From assembly GCF_001517975.1 (NCBI RefSeq), contig NZ_KQ950180.1, positions 911,847-975,846 on the forward strand: a stretch of 64,000 nucleotides of DNA, read 5' to 3'. Below are positions 35,690 to 44,749 of this stretch, in pieces (position 1 is the first letter of the stretch; the number at the start of each line of letters is the position of its first letter). The position numbers and the translations under genes are program-made. The notes under the pieces were generated by a model, which had not been told where the DNA came from, ran no database searches, and saw nothing but the letters and a program-made list of their open reading frames with translations. This stretch comes from Thermobifida cellulosilytica TB100. Its GTDB lineage: Bacteria; Actinomycetota; Actinomycetes; Streptosporangiales; Streptosporangiaceae.

Positions 35690-37684
35690 GTGCACGTGTA
35701 CCCGTTCAGCGCCGTCGTCGGTTCCGACGACCTGATGCTGGCCCTGATCCTGACCGGTGTTAGCCCCGAGATCGGGGGTGTGCTCGTCCGGGGTGAGAAG
35801 GGCACTGCGAAGTCGACGGCGGTGCGCGCGCAGGCCGCCCTGCTCCCCCCGGTCACCGTGGTCGCCGACTGCCGGTTCTCCTGTGATCCCGCCGCCCCCG
35901 ACCCCGCCTGCCCGGACGGGCCGCATCCCCCGTCGGCCGCCTCTGTCAGCCGCCCGGTGCGTCTGGTGGAGCTGCCGGTGGGTGCGGGCGAGGACCGGGT
36001 GGTGGGCTCCCTGCACCTGGAGAAGGCCCTGTCGGGCGGCGGCGTCGAGTACGAGCCGGGGCTGCTGGCCCGCGCCCACCGCGGCATCCTCTACGTCGAC
36101 GAGGTCAACCTGCTCCACGACCACCTGGTGGACCTGCTGCTCGACGCGGCGGCCATGGGCCGCGCCACCGTGGAGCGCGACGGGGTGTCGCTCACCCACG
36201 CCGCGCGGTTCAGCCTGGTGGGGACGATGAACCCGGAGGAGGGCGAGCTGCGTCCGCAGCTGCTGGACCGGTTCGGCCTGTCGGTGGAGGTCGCCGCGCC
36301 CCGCGATCCGGCGCTGCGGGTGGAGATCGTGCGGCGGCGGCTCGCGTTCGACGCCGACCCGGAGGGCTTCACCGCCGCCTACGCCGCGGCGGAGCGGGAG
36401 CTGTCCGAGCGCGTGGCGGCGGCGCGCGCCCGCCTGCCGGAGGTGGTGCTCGGCGAGGACGCGCTGCTCGCCGTCGCCGAAGTGTGCGCCGCGTTCGACG
36501 TGGACGGCATGCGCGCCGACCTGGTGTGCGCCCGCGCGGCCGTGGCCCACGCCGCCTGGTGCGGCCGCACCGAGGTCACCCGGGCCGATGTGCGCGCCGC
36601 CGCCCGCCTCGCCCTGCCGCACCGGCGTCGGCGCAACCCGTTCGACAGTCCCGGCATGGACGAGGACCTGCTCGACGAGGTGCTCGGCGACGACCCGGAT
36701 CCGGGTCCGGACGATCCGGGCGGGGGAGGCGGCCCCGCCCCGGAGGACGGACCGGACTCCCCCGTCCCGTCCGACGCGGGCTCCGCTTCCTCCGCGCCCG
36801 CGGACCCCTCCGGTGCTTCCGCCCCGCCCGACGCCGAGCCCCGGCCCGACGTTCCGGCGCCGGTGTCCGTCACCGCCCCGGAGGAGGCGTACCGTGCCCG
36901 GCTGTTCACGGTCGCCGGAACCGGCAACGGCACGCTGGGCCGCCGTTCGCGGGCGGTCACCACGGCGGGCCGCACCGTCGGCGACGTTCCGGCGGACCGG
37001 GGGACGGGACCGATCCACCTGGCCGCCACGGTCCGTGCCGCCGCGCTGCGCTCCGCCGCGTCCCGACCCGCCCGGCTGTCCCTCGTCCCCGCCGACCTGC
37101 GGCGGGCCGTGCTCGAGGGCCGGGAGTCCAACCTGGTGCTGCTGTGCGTGGACGCCTCCGGCTCCATGGCTGCCCGGCGGCGCATGGCCCAGGTCAAGAC
37201 GGCTGTCCTCGCCTTGCTGCTGGACGCCTACCGCAGACGCGACCGGGTGGGGCTGGTGACCTTCCGGGACCGGGACGCCACCCTGGTGCTGCCGCCCACC
37301 GGGTCGGTGGACGTGGCGGCGGCCCGCCTGCGGGAGCTGCCCGCCGGGGGCCGCACCCCGCTAGCCGAGGGCCTGCTGGAGGCGGCGGAGACGCTGCGGC
37401 GGGAGCGGCTGCGCGACCCCGACCGGCGCGCCCTGCTCGTGGTGGTCACCGACGGTCGGGCCACCGCCGGACCCGCCGCGGTGGAACGCTCCCTGCGCGC
37501 CGCCGACCACCTGGCCCGCGAGGGGGTCGCCGCGCTGGTCATCGACTCTGAGACGGGCCGGTTCCGGATGGGGCTGGCCGCCGCCCTGGCCCGCCGCATG
37601 GGGGCCGAGTACACCCACGTCGGCGAGGTCAGCGCCGAATCGATCACGTCCGCCGTTGCCGAGGCCACTGGGAGGGCCGCCTGA
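35690..37684 (+). CDS. ChlI/ChlD-like AAA+/von Willebrand fusion, probable cobaltochelatase ATPase subunit
   Basis: 664 residues. The N-terminal AAA+ (ChlI/BchI) domain has Walker A GEKGTAKST (residues 35-43), a Walker B at LYVDEVNLLHDHLVDLLLDAA and sensor region SLVGTMNPEEGELRPQLLDRFGL. A Pro/Asp/Gly-rich acidic linker (about 325-410) leads to a von Willebrand A domain with the MIDAS motif CVDASGSM near residue 483. This is the Mg-chelatase I+D plan in one chain; with cobN and cobO next door and no chlorophyll genes it most likely replaces CobS/CobT. GTG 35690 has GGAGGAA upstream; GTG 35678 is an alternative. Confidence 0.87.
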   Translation: MHVYPFSAVVGSDDLMLALILTGVSPEIGGVLVRGEKGTAKSTAVRAQAALLPPVTVVADCRFSCDPAAPDPACPDGPHPPSAASVSRPVRLVELPVGAGEDRVVGSLHLEKALSGGGVEYEPGLLARAHRGILYVDEVNLLHDHLVDLLLDAAAMGRATVERDGVSLTHAARFSLVGTMNPEEGELRPQLLDRFGLSVEVAAPRDPALRVEIVRRRLAFDADPEGFTAAYAAAERELSERVAAARARLPEVVLGEDALLAVAEVCAAFDVDGMRADLVCARAAVAHAAWCGRTEVTRADVRAAARLALPHRRRRNPFDSPGMDEDLLDEVLGDDPDPGPDDPGGGGGPAPEDGPDSPVPSDAGSASSAPADPSGASAPPDAEPRPDVPAPVSVTAPEEAYRARLFTVAGTGNGTLGRRSRAVTTAGRTVGDVPADRGTGPIHLAATVRAAALRSAASRPARLSLVPADLRRAVLEGRESNLVLLCVDASGSMAARRRMAQVKTAVLALLLDAYRRRDRVGLVTFRDRDATLVLPPTGSVDVAAARLRELPAGGRTPLAEGLLEAAETLRRERLRDPDRRALLVVVTDGRATAGPAAVERSLRAADHLAREGVAALVIDSETGRFRMGLAAALARRMGAEYTHVGEVSAESITSAVAEATGRAA

Positions 37685-38298
37685 TGCCCAAGGGACAGCC
37701 GACCGTCGTGCCCGACGACGGGCTCACCACCCGCCAGCGCCGCCACCGGCCGCTGCTCATGGTGTACACCGGTGACGGCAAGGGGAAGTCCACCGCCGCG
37801 TTCGGGTTGGCGCTGCGCGGCTGGAACCAGGGCTGGCGCATCGCGGTGTTCCAGTTCGTGAAGTCCGCGAAGTGGCGCATCGGGGAGCAGACCGCGTTGG
37901 AGGCGCTCGCCGGGGTGCACGCCGAGAAGGGCGTGGGCGGTCCGGTCGAGTGGCACAAGATGGGGTCGGGCTGGTCGTGGTCGCGCAAGGCGGGCACGGA
38001 GGCCGACCACGCGGCCGCGGCTGCGGAGGGCTGGGCCGAGGTCAAGCGCCGCCTCGCCGAGCAGCGGCACGACCTGTACGTGCTCGACGAGTTCACTTAC
38101 CCCATCGCCTGGGGCTGGGTCGACGTCGACGACGTGGTGGCGGCCCTGCGCGACCGCCCCGGGCACCAGCACGTGGTGGTCACCGGCCGCCGCGCCCACC
38201 CCGCGCTGCTGGAGGCGGCCGACCTGGTCACGGAGATGACGAAGGTGCGGCACCCGATGGACGCGGGCCAGAAGGGGCAGCGCGGCATTGAGTGGTGA
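37684..38298 (+). CDS. cobO: Cob(I)yrinic acid a,c-diamide adenosyltransferase
   Basis: 204 residues, CobA/CobO family. P-loop TGDGKGKSTAAFGLALRG near residue 29, GWRIAVFQFVKSAKW and LYVLDEFTYPIAWGWVD. It transfers the adenosyl group of ATP to Co(I) of the corrinoid, which needs a reduced cobalt made by a separate flavoprotein. ATG 37684 shares one base with the chelatase stop (TGATG). The cobB frame begins inside its 3' end. Confidence 0.94.
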   Translation: MPKGQPTVVPDDGLTTRQRRHRPLLMVYTGDGKGKSTAAFGLALRGWNQGWRIAVFQFVKSAKWRIGEQTALEALAGVHAEKGVGGPVEWHKMGSGWSWSRKAGTEADHAAAAAEGWAEVKRRLAEQRHDLYVLDEFTYPIAWGWVDVDDVVAALRDRPGHQHVVVTGRRAHPALLEAADLVTEMTKVRHPMDAGQKGQRGIEW

Positions 38299-39715
38299 GC
38301 CCCCGTACGACGATGCGGTGACGCCGCTGCCCCGGCTGGTGGTCGCCGCCCCCGTCTCGGGTTCCGGCAAGACCACGGTGGCCACCGGGCTCATGGCGGC
38401 GCTGCGTGCCGCCGGCTACGAGGTGTCGGGGCACAAGGCCGGACCGGACTACATCGACCCCGGCTACCACGCCCTGGCCACCGGGCGGCCGGGCCGCAAC
38501 CTCGACGTGCACCTGCACGGTGAGGAGCTGCTGGCCCCGCTGCTGCTGCACGGCGCGCGCACCCCGCGGCCGGCCGACCTGGCCGTGGTCGAGGGCATGA
38601 TGGGCCTGTACGACGGGCGGCTCGCGGGACGCGGGTTCGCGTCCACCGCGCACGTGGCCACCGTGCTCGACGCCCCCGTGGTGCTGGTGGTGGACGTGTC
38701 CCACACGTCGCGGTCGGCGGCGGCAGTGGTGGCGGGCATGGCGGTGTTCGACCGCCGGGTGCGGGTCGCCGGGGTTGTGCTGAACCGGGTGGGGTCGGAC
38801 CGGCACGCCGCCGAGGTCGCCTCCGCGATGGAGGAGATCGGTGTTCCGGTGCTGGGGGCGCTGCGCCGCGACGACGGGATCGCCGCCCCCTCGCGGCACC
38901 TGGGGCTGGTGCCCGCCCAGGAGCGGGCCGAGTCGGCGGCGGTCCTGGACCGGTTGGCCGAACGCATCGCCGCGCAGGTGGACCTGGCCGCGGTGGTGGA
39001 GGTCGCGCGGTCCGCGCCGCCGCTGCGCGCACGGCCGTGGTCGCCGGAGGCGGCGCTCGCCGCGGCGGGTTTCCCGCCCGCCGCCCGCCGGGCGGACGGG
39101 CCGGTGGTGGCGGTGGCCGGGGGCAGGGCGTTCACCTTCCGCTACGCCGAGACCGAGGAGTTGCTGCGCGCCGCGGGCTGCCGCCCGGTGGTGTTCGACC
39201 CGACGGCCGACGCCGCCCTGCCCGACGGCACCGCCGGAATCTATCTGGGCGGTGGCTTCCCCGAGGTGTACGCGGCGGAGCTGGCGCAGAATACGGCGCT
39301 GCGCGCGGCCTTGCTGGAGGCGGTACGGTCGGGGGTGCCGACGGTCGCCGAGTGCGCGGGGTTGCTGTACCTGTGCCGCGAGGTGGACGGAGCGCCGATG
39401 GTGGGGGTGCTCGACGCGGTGGGGGCCATGACGCCGAAGCTGGCCTTGGGCTACCACTCGGCGCTGGCCCCGGAGGAGACCCTGCTGGCGGAGGCGGGAG
39501 ACCGGGTGACCGGGCACGAGTTTCACCGCACCGGTGTCACGTCCACCGGGGAGCGGGCGGGCCCGGCGTGGCTGCTGGACGGCCGGCCTGACGGTTTCTC
39601 CGCTGATCCGGCGGGCCTCGGCCGTCCCACGCTGCACGCCTCCTACCTGCACACCCACTGGGCGGGCTGTCCGCGGGCCGCGGTCCGGTTCGCGGCGGCG
39701 GTCCACGCCCGGTGA
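38288..39715 (+). CDS. cobB: Hydrogenobyrinic acid a,c-diamide synthase
   Basis: 475 residues. The N-terminal dethiobiotin-synthetase-like ATPase carries APVSGSGKTTVATGLMAALR and KAGPDYIDPGYHALATGRPGRNLD; the C-terminal class-I glutaminase has nucleophile Cys in TVAECAGLLYLCRE and catalytic His near the end (HASYLHTHWAG). It amidates the a and c side chains using glutamine and ATP, just before cobalt insertion. The listed start is TTG 38288 within cobO; GTG 38318 is an in-frame alternative, and neither has a strong ribosome site, consistent with coupling to cobO. Confidence 0.92.
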   Translation: MSGEPPYDDAVTPLPRLVVAAPVSGSGKTTVATGLMAALRAAGYEVSGHKAGPDYIDPGYHALATGRPGRNLDVHLHGEELLAPLLLHGARTPRPADLAVVEGMMGLYDGRLAGRGFASTAHVATVLDAPVVLVVDVSHTSRSAAAVVAGMAVFDRRVRVAGVVLNRVGSDRHAAEVASAMEEIGVPVLGALRRDDGIAAPSRHLGLVPAQERAESAAVLDRLAERIAAQVDLAAVVEVARSAPPLRARPWSPEAALAAAGFPPAARRADGPVVAVAGGRAFTFRYAETEELLRAAGCRPVVFDPTADAALPDGTAGIYLGGGFPEVYAAELAQNTALRAALLEAVRSGVPTVAECAGLLYLCREVDGAPMVGVLDAVGAMTPKLALGYHSALAPEETLLAEAGDRVTGHEFHRTGVTSTGERAGPAWLLDGRPDGFSADPAGLGRPTLHASYLHTHWAGCPRAAVRFAAAVHAR

Positions 39716-39745
39716 CCGGGAGCGGGTACCGGATCGGTTGGCTTA

Positions 39746-39805
39746 ATGATCTTGGCGGGAGTGGGGTGTCACCCGCGGTTGCGCCCCCGCTACCGTCAAG
39801 ATCAT
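39746..39805. terminator. Inverted repeat between convergent cobB and cobK, GATCNTG palindrome copy 4
   Basis: ATGATCTTG (39746-39754) is reverse-complementary to CAAGATCAT (39797-39805); inner GC-rich segments (GCGGGAGTGGGG facing GCGCCCCCGC) extend the fold. The right arm contains the cobK TGA (39802-39804), exactly as the cobM stop lies in copy 3. Probably a bidirectional terminator. Confidence 0.65.
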
Positions 39806-40545
39806 CGTCTTGTGGGTCCTAGCCACTCCAGGACGGCGGGGACGTCCGTGACCTCGGGGGCGTTTCCACCGTACCGGGGGCGGCGCACCACCACCACGGC
39901 GACGCCCAGCTCGTCGGCGGCGTCCAGTTTGGCACGGGTGTAGGAGCCGCCGGAGTCCTTGGTGACCAGCACCTCCACGGAGTGCTCGCGCATGAGTGTC
40001 CGCTCACCGTCGAGGGTGTAGGGGCCGCGGTCGCGCAGCAGCGTCCACGTCGGCGGCAGTGCGAGGTCCACGGCCTCCACCACCCGGGCCAGTACCGTGT
40101 GCCGGGCGAGCGGGGCGACGAAGCGGTGCAGGGTCTGCCGTCCCGTGGTGAGGAGGACACGGCGGCCCAGCGCGGCGGCGTGTCGGGCGGCCTCGTCGTG
40201 GTCGTCCACCCAGGTCCAGCGGGCCGCGCCCGCCTCGTCGGCCCAGCCGGGGCGGACCAGGCGCAGCAGCGGCACACCGGTCCGCGCGCACGCCTCGGCC
40301 GCGTTGGCGGAGATCCGCGCGGCGAAGGGGTGGGTGGCGTCCACCACCCGGGTGATCCCGTTGCCGCGCAGGAAGTCGACGAGTCCGCCGACCCCGCCGA
40401 AGCCGCCGATGTGCACCCCGCCGACGGGCAGGCGCGGTCGGCTGACCCGTCCGGCGAGGGAGGACAGCACCGGTGTCCCGGCGGCGACGAGCGCCTCGGC
40501 GAGGGCGCGCGCCTCGGCCGTGCCGCCGAGGACGAGCACCGTCAC
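39802..40545 (-). CDS. cobK: Precorrin-6A reductase
   Basis: 247 residues. [23 protein letters not shown] is the CobK nucleotide-binding start, with [53 protein letters not shown] and [30 protein letters not shown]. It reduces precorrin-6A to precorrin-6B with NADPH. GTG 40545 overlaps the cobQ stop by 4 bp. Last gene of the cbtB-cbtA-cobQ-cobK transcript; its stop is inside a hairpin arm. Confidence 0.93.
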   Translation of the reverse strand: MTVLVLGGTAEARALAEALVAAGTPVLSSLAGRVSRPRLPVGGVHIGGFGGVGGLVDFLRGNGITRVVDATHPFAARISANAAEACARTGVPLLRLVRPGWADEAGAARWTWVDDHDEAARHAAALGRRVLLTTGRQTLHRFVAPLARHTVLARVVEAVDLALPPTWTLLRDRGPYTLDGERTLMREHSVEVLVTKDSGGSYTRAKLDAADELGVAVVVVRRPRYGGNAPEVTDVPAVLEWLGPTRR

Positions 40546-42047
40546 CGCAGCTCTCCCCGCACGGTCGGCAGGACCGGGGGTCCCTCGGCGATCAGGCGCA
40601 GCACGGCGTCCATGTCGAGGTGCTCCTCCACGAGGTCGGCGAGCAGGTCGAGGCGGGCCTCGCGGGCGGCGGCGAAGCTGACCCGCCCGAACCGGCCGCC
40701 GTCGCGTCCCGCGTGCTCGGCGGCTGCCGCCAGCCACGCGCCCCGGAACGCGTCGTGTTCCAGGCTGCCGTGCCACATCGTGCCGTACACGGAGCCGTCG
40801 CGCAGTCCGCCGGGGAACGCCTCGCCCCGGCCGGTCCGGACGCGGCCGTGGTGGATCTCGTATCCGCCGACGGGCACGCCCCGCCACTTCCCGGAGGGCA
40901 GGCGCAGCACCTTGTCGCGGGTGAAGACGGTCTCCAGGTCGAGCAGGCCCAGTCCGGCGGCGGTGCGCCCGGCCGAGCCCTCCACGCCGTCGGGGTCGCG
41001 AATCGTACGGCCCAGCATCTGGCAGCCGCCGCAGAGGCCCAGCACCGTGCCGCCCCGGCGGGCGTGGCCGGTGATCGCGGTGTCCAGGCCGCGGGAACGC
41101 AGCCACTCCAGGTCGGCGAGGGTGGCGCGGGTGCCGGGCAGGACGACAACGTCGGCGGAGGCCAGCGGCCGGGGGTCGGTGACGAAGTCGACGCGCAGGT
41201 CCGGTTCCAGGCACAGGGCGTCGACGTCGGTGAAGTTGCTGATCCGGGGCAGCATCACCACGGCCACCCGCAGCGCGGGGGCGGCCGCGGCGTCCGCCTC
41301 GCGGGCGGTGAGGGCCAGCGAGTCCTCGGAGTCCAGCCACAGGTCGCGCTGCCAGGGCAGGACGCCGAGTACGGGCCGGCCGGTCAGGTCCTCCAGGGTC
41401 TTCAGCCCCGGGTCCAGCAGGGCCGCGTCGCCCCGGAACTTGTTGATGACGAACCCGGCAACCAGGGCCTGGTCGGCGGGGTCGAGTAGGGCCAGCGACC
41501 CGTACAGCGCGGCGAACACGCCGCCCCGGTCGATGTCGCCGACCACAACGACGGGCAGGTCGGCGGCGCGCGCCAGGCCCATGTTGACGTAGTCGTGGGC
41601 GCGCAGGTTGATCTCGGCGACGCCGCCCGCGCCCTCGCAGACCACCACGTCGTAGCGGGAGCGCAGCTCCGCCAGCGCGGCGTGCGCGGCCTCGGTGAGC
41701 GTGGCGCGCCCGCCCGCGAACTCGCCTGCCCGCAACCGGCCGGAGGGGCGGCCCCGCAGCACGACGTGGCTGGTGCGGTCGCCGCCGGGTTTGAGCAGCA
41801 CCGGGTTCATGGCGGTCTCGGGTTCGGCGCGCGCGGCGAGCGCCTGGACCCACTGGGCGCGGCCGATCTCGGCGGCCCGCCCGTCGGGGTCCGCGACCAC
41901 CATGGAGTTGTTCGACATGTTCTGCGCCTTGAACGGCGCCACCCTGATCCCGCGCCGGGCCAGGGCCCGGCACAGGGCGCTGGTGACCACGGACTTGCCC
42001 GCGTCGGACGTGGTCCCGGCCACCAGCAGGCCCCGTGCCGTACTCAT
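40542..42047 (-). CDS. cobQ: Adenosylcobyric acid synthase (glutamine-hydrolysing)
   Basis: 501 residues, normal for CobQ. N-terminal ATP-binding domain [39 protein letters not shown] and [16 protein letters not shown]-terminal glutaminase with Cys in [11 protein letters not shown] and the YEIHHGR and MWHGSLEHD segments. It amidates four remaining side chains of adenosylcobyrinic acid a,c-diamide. ATG 42047 overlaps the cbtA stop by 4 bp. Confidence 0.94.
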   Translation of the reverse strand: MSTARGLLVAGTTSDAGKSVVTSALCRALARRGIRVAPFKAQNMSNNSMVVADPDGRAAEIGRAQWVQALAARAEPETAMNPVLLKPGGDRTSHVVLRGRPSGRLRAGEFAGGRATLTEAAHAALAELRSRYDVVVCEGAGGVAEINLRAHDYVNMGLARAADLPVVVVGDIDRGGVFAALYGSLALLDPADQALVAGFVINKFRGDAALLDPGLKTLEDLTGRPVLGVLPWQRDLWLDSEDSLALTAREADAAAAPALRVAVVMLPRISNFTDVDALCLEPDLRVDFVTDPRPLASADVVVLPGTRATLADLEWLRSRGLDTAITGHARRGGTVLGLCGGCQMLGRTIRDPDGVEGSAGRTAAGLGLLDLETVFTRDKVLRLPSGKWRGVPVGGYEIHHGRVRTGRGEAFPGGLRDGSVYGTMWHGSLEHDAFRGAWLAAAAEHAGRDGGRFGRVSFAAAREARLDLLADLVEEHLDMDAVLRLIAEGPPVLPTVRGELR

Positions 42048-42850
42048 CGGTCTCCTCGCGTTCCGGCCGCCGACCGGCGGTCGAACCGTTCGGTCAGCCA
42101 GGCGAAGGCCACTCCCAGCACCAGCCAGAGGCTGGCCTGGGTGGCCAGCGAGGCCGTGCGGAATTCCCACAGCAAGGTGGCGGGGAAGTCTTCGCCGACC
42201 TCGTCGATTCCGGGGAGGGCGAGGTAGCCGACACAGACCACCGCGAGGAACACGGCGAGGGGGGCCGTGAGACGCGAGGCGAGCGACGTCCCGGACGGCA
42301 GTGCGCGCGCGGCGGCCACGGCGGCCGCGGCCGCGGCGAGGCCGAGGAGCACCGCGGCCGCCCAGAGCAGGGTGCGCTGGTCGATCGTCTCGGGGGCGCC
42401 CACCGCGGGCGGGTTGGCGGGGTACTTACCGAACGGCACCGCCGCGACGGCCGCCCATCCCAGTCCGGCGGCGACCAGCGCGAGCACCGGTCCGCTGAGC
42501 CGGCTGCGGTGCCGGGCCGCGGAGAGCACCGAGGCGTAGAGCGCTCCCAGCGCCATACCCGCAAGGCCGGTGGCGAGGAACAGTCCCACCTGCTGTCCGG
42601 TACGGCTGACCAGTGCGTCCTCTCCGTGGGAGTGGGCGTGGCCTTCGTCTGCTCCGTGGTCGTGGGAGACGGCTGCCTGCTCTTCCAGGGCGATGGCCGC
42701 CTCGATCTGGGGTTCGCCGAGGAGGAAGGCGACGGCGCCCGCGACCAGCCCGGCCAGCAGTCCGGCCAGCAGCCCGCGGAGCAGCAGTTGCAGGTAGGTG
42801 CCCCGCAGCGGACGGACCGGCGGGGAGACGGCGGGGGAGGTCAGTGACAC
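42044..42850 (-). CDS. cbtA: Cobalt transporter membrane subunit CbtA
   Basis: 268 residues with five to seven hydrophobic helices, matching CbtA. Between the first two helices lies an extracytoplasmic His-rich loop ([17 protein letters not shown], about residues 62-78) suited to binding Co2+. CbtA and CbtB are predicted cobalt carriers usually found under cobalamin riboswitches, as here. GTG 42850 overlaps the cbtB stop by 10 bp. cobQ follows directly. Confidence 0.88.
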   Translation of the reverse strand: MSLTSPAVSPPVRPLRGTYLQLLLRGLLAGLLAGLVAGAVAFLLGEPQIEAAIALEEQAAVSHDHGADEGHAHSHGEDALVSRTGQQVGLFLATGLAGMALGALYASVLSAARHRSRLSGPVLALVAAGLGWAAVAAVPFGKYPANPPAVGAPETIDQRTLLWAAAVLLGLAAAAAAVAAARALPSGTSLASRLTAPLAVFLAVVCVGYLALPGIDEVGEDFPATLLWEFRTASLATQASLWLVLGVAFAWLTERFDRRSAAGTRGDR

Positions 42851-43041
42851 GGGACCCCCATGAGGTGGCGGCCGTCGTGCATCAGTTCGTGCAGGTACAT
42901 TCCCGTGCGGGAGACGGCTCCCTGGTCGAAGCCGACCAGGTAGAGGACGAGGAGGGCGAGGACGGTCACCGCAGTGGCGGTGAGCGCGAGCGGGACGGGG
43001 CCCAACTCCGCGCCGACCCGGGGGGCATGGACGGCTGACAT
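42841..43041 (-). CDS. cbtB: Cobalt transporter small subunit CbtB
   Basis: 66 residues. One membrane helix (LALTATAVTVLALLVLYLVGFD, about 18-40) followed by the CbtB C-terminal signature [19 protein letters not shown], whose His and Cys residues could pass cobalt to CbtA. ATG 43041 has AGGAGTG upstream; GTG 43047 is less well placed. First gene downstream of a cobalamin riboswitch. Confidence 0.9.
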   Translation of the reverse strand: MSAVHAPRVGAELGPVPLALTATAVTVLALLVLYLVGFDQGAVSRTGMYLHELMHDGRHLMGVPCH

Positions 43042-43080
43042 GGTCACTCCTTACAGGATTACGCGTCCCACAGAGACCAC

Positions 43081-43205
43081 ACGCGTCGGGTGAGTTTTCT
43101 GGCTCACGGGCTTGTGCCCGTCCACAGTGGCGCGACCGCTCCGGGTTTCGACCGGATTGCCTGCACCAGACGCATCCCTGTTCTCTTGTCCAGGGGGAGT
43201 GTACC
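43081..43205 (-). ncRNA. Cobalamin riboswitch controlling cbtB-cbtA-cobQ-cobK
   Basis: Minus strand from 43205: GGTGCAGGCAATCCGGTC, GAAACCCGG, GTCGCGCCACTGTGGACG and GTGAGCCAGAAAACTCACC. Core blocks match, but the region between GCCACTGT and the final AGCCAG is very short, so it is a compact form without the usual peripheral P7-P11-like extension. It lies 40 bp before cbtB. Confidence 0.87.
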
Positions 43206-43266
43206 CAGCCGCGTGGTGGGTCATGCCGGGCGGGGAACCCTTCCCGGGGCTCCTCCTCGTCCGCGC

Positions 43267-43309
43267 CGCCGGGCCGGTGCCGCGGGGGTGCGCGGTACCG
43301 GCCCCGGCG
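43267..43309 (-). terminator. Terminator-like hairpin after ehuA
   Basis: The arms 43267-43284 and 43291-43309 (CGCCGGG... and CGCGGTACCGG...) are complementary with one mismatch and one bulged base around a 6-nt loop. It follows the ehuA TAG by six bases on the minus strand. Confidence 0.6.
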
Positions 43310-43314
43310 GGGCC

Positions 43315-44124
43315 CTAGTCCAGGACCGCGTGCAGGAAGGCCCGGGTGCGTTCCTCCCTGGGGTCGCCGAAGATCTGCTCGGGCGGCCCTTCCTCGACGA
43401 TGCGGCCCTGGTCGAACATCAGCACCCGGTGGGAGACGTCCCGCGCGAACTGCATCTCGTGCGTGACCAGCAGCATGGTGATGTCGGTGGTCTCGGCGAC
43501 GGTGCGCAGCACGTCGAGGACGCCGGTGACCAGTTCCGGGTCGAGGGCGGAGGTGACCTCGTCCAGCAGCAGGATTCTCGGGCGCATCGCCAGGGCGCGC
43601 GCGATGGCGACGCGCTGCTGCTGGCCGCCGGACAACTGCGTGGGGTGGGCGTCGATCTTGTCGGCCAGGTCCACCATCTCCAGCAGTTCCGCGGCCCGCC
43701 GGTCGGCCTCGCCGCGGGGGACGCCCAGGCTGTGGACGGGCCCCTCGGTGATGTTCTGCCGCACGGTCATGTTCGGGAACAGGTTGAACTGCTGGAAGAC
43801 CATGCCGATCTGCCTGCGCACCCGGCGCTGGTGCCTCTCGTTGGCGCGGACCAGGCGGCCGCCCTTGGGCATGTGGCTGAGCGGTTCCCCGCCGACCCAG
43901 ATGACGCCGTCGGTGACCTGCTCCAATGTCATCAGCAGACGCAGGATGGTCGTCTTGCCCGAGCCGCTGGGGCCGATGAGGGTGACCCGCTCGCCCGGGG
44001 CGACGGTGAAGTCCAGGTGGTCGAGCACGGTGTTGTCGCCGAACCGCTTGACCACCCCGTCGAAGCGGATGAGCGGTCCACCCGCGCCGGGACCGGCGCC
44101 GAGGGGGGTTTCATACTGCGGCAT
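43315..44124 (-). CDS. ehuA: Ectoine/hydroxyectoine ABC transporter ATP-binding protein
   Basis: 269 residues, polar amino acid (HisP/GlnQ) type. Walker A GPSGSGKTT, Q-loop VFQQFNLFPNMTV, signature LSGGQQQRVAIARAL, Walker B ILLLDEVTSALD and VTHEM. The assignment to ectoine rests on the complete ehuBCDA set beside ectABCD; on sequence alone it could serve another amino acid. ATG 44124 overlaps the ehuD stop by 14 bp. Last gene of the set. Confidence 0.85.
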   Translation of the reverse strand: MPQYETPLGAGPGAGGPLIRFDGVVKRFGDNTVLDHLDFTVAPGERVTLIGPSGSGKTTILRLLMTLEQVTDGVIWVGGEPLSHMPKGGRLVRANERHQRRVRRQIGMVFQQFNLFPNMTVRQNITEGPVHSLGVPRGEADRRAAELLEMVDLADKIDAHPTQLSGGQQQRVAIARALAMRPRILLLDEVTSALDPELVTGVLDVLRTVAETTDITMLLVTHEMQFARDVSHRVLMFDQGRIVEEGPPEQIFGDPREERTRAFLHAVLD

Positions 44125-44749
44125 AACGTCGCTCCAGTCGTCGGATGAGAACGGCCGAGGGCACGCTCACCAGGAGGAAGAACAGCCCGACCAGGGTCAT
44201 GGCCTCCAGGTAGCGGAAGTACACGCCGCCGATCCGCGACGCCTGGTACATCAGTTCGCCGACGGTGATCGCGAACAGCAGGGGTGTGTCCTTGAACATG
44301 GCGATGAGGTAGTTGCCGAGCGCGGGGATCACCCTGCGGATCGCCTGCGGCAGCACCACCGCGCCCCAGGTACGGTGCGGGGGCAGGCTCAGGGCCCGGC
44401 ACGCCTCCCACTGTCCCGGCGGTACGCCTTCGATCCCGGAGCGGTACACCTCGGCGGTGTAGGCGGCGTAGTGCACGCCCAGTACCGCGACGCCGACCGT
44501 GAACGCCGAGACGTAGCTCGGTGCCAGGTAGAACACGAAGACCAACTGCACCAGCAGCGGGGTGCAGCGGATGAACTCCATGACCGCGAACACCGCGGTC
44601 CCGAGCACCGGCACGCGGCGCGCCAGCGCCACCGCCAGGCCCAGGACGAGCGCCAGCACGTAGCCCAGCAGGGTGGCCTGGACGGTGACGACCAGCCCGT
44701 CGAGCAGGTCGGGGATGATCTTCCCGGTGAATTCCCAGTCCCAGGTCAT
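44111..44749 (-). CDS. ehuD: Ectoine/hydroxyectoine ABC transporter permease EhuD
   Basis: 212 residues, HisM-type amino acid permease with about five helices. FIRCTPLLVQLVFVFYLAPSY and the ATPase-contact loop EACRALSLPPHRTWGAVVLPQAIRRVIPALGNYLIAMFKDTPLLFAI are family signatures. It pairs with EhuC. ATG 44749 overlaps the ehuC stop by 4 bp. Confidence 0.85.
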   Translation of the reverse strand: MTWDWEFTGKIIPDLLDGLVVTVQATLLGYVLALVLGLAVALARRVPVLGTAVFAVMEFIRCTPLLVQLVFVFYLAPSYVSAFTVGVAVLGVHYAAYTAEVYRSGIEGVPPGQWEACRALSLPPHRTWGAVVLPQAIRRVIPALGNYLIAMFKDTPLLFAITVGELMYQASRIGGVYFRYLEAMTLVGLFFLLVSVPSAVLIRRLERRYAAV

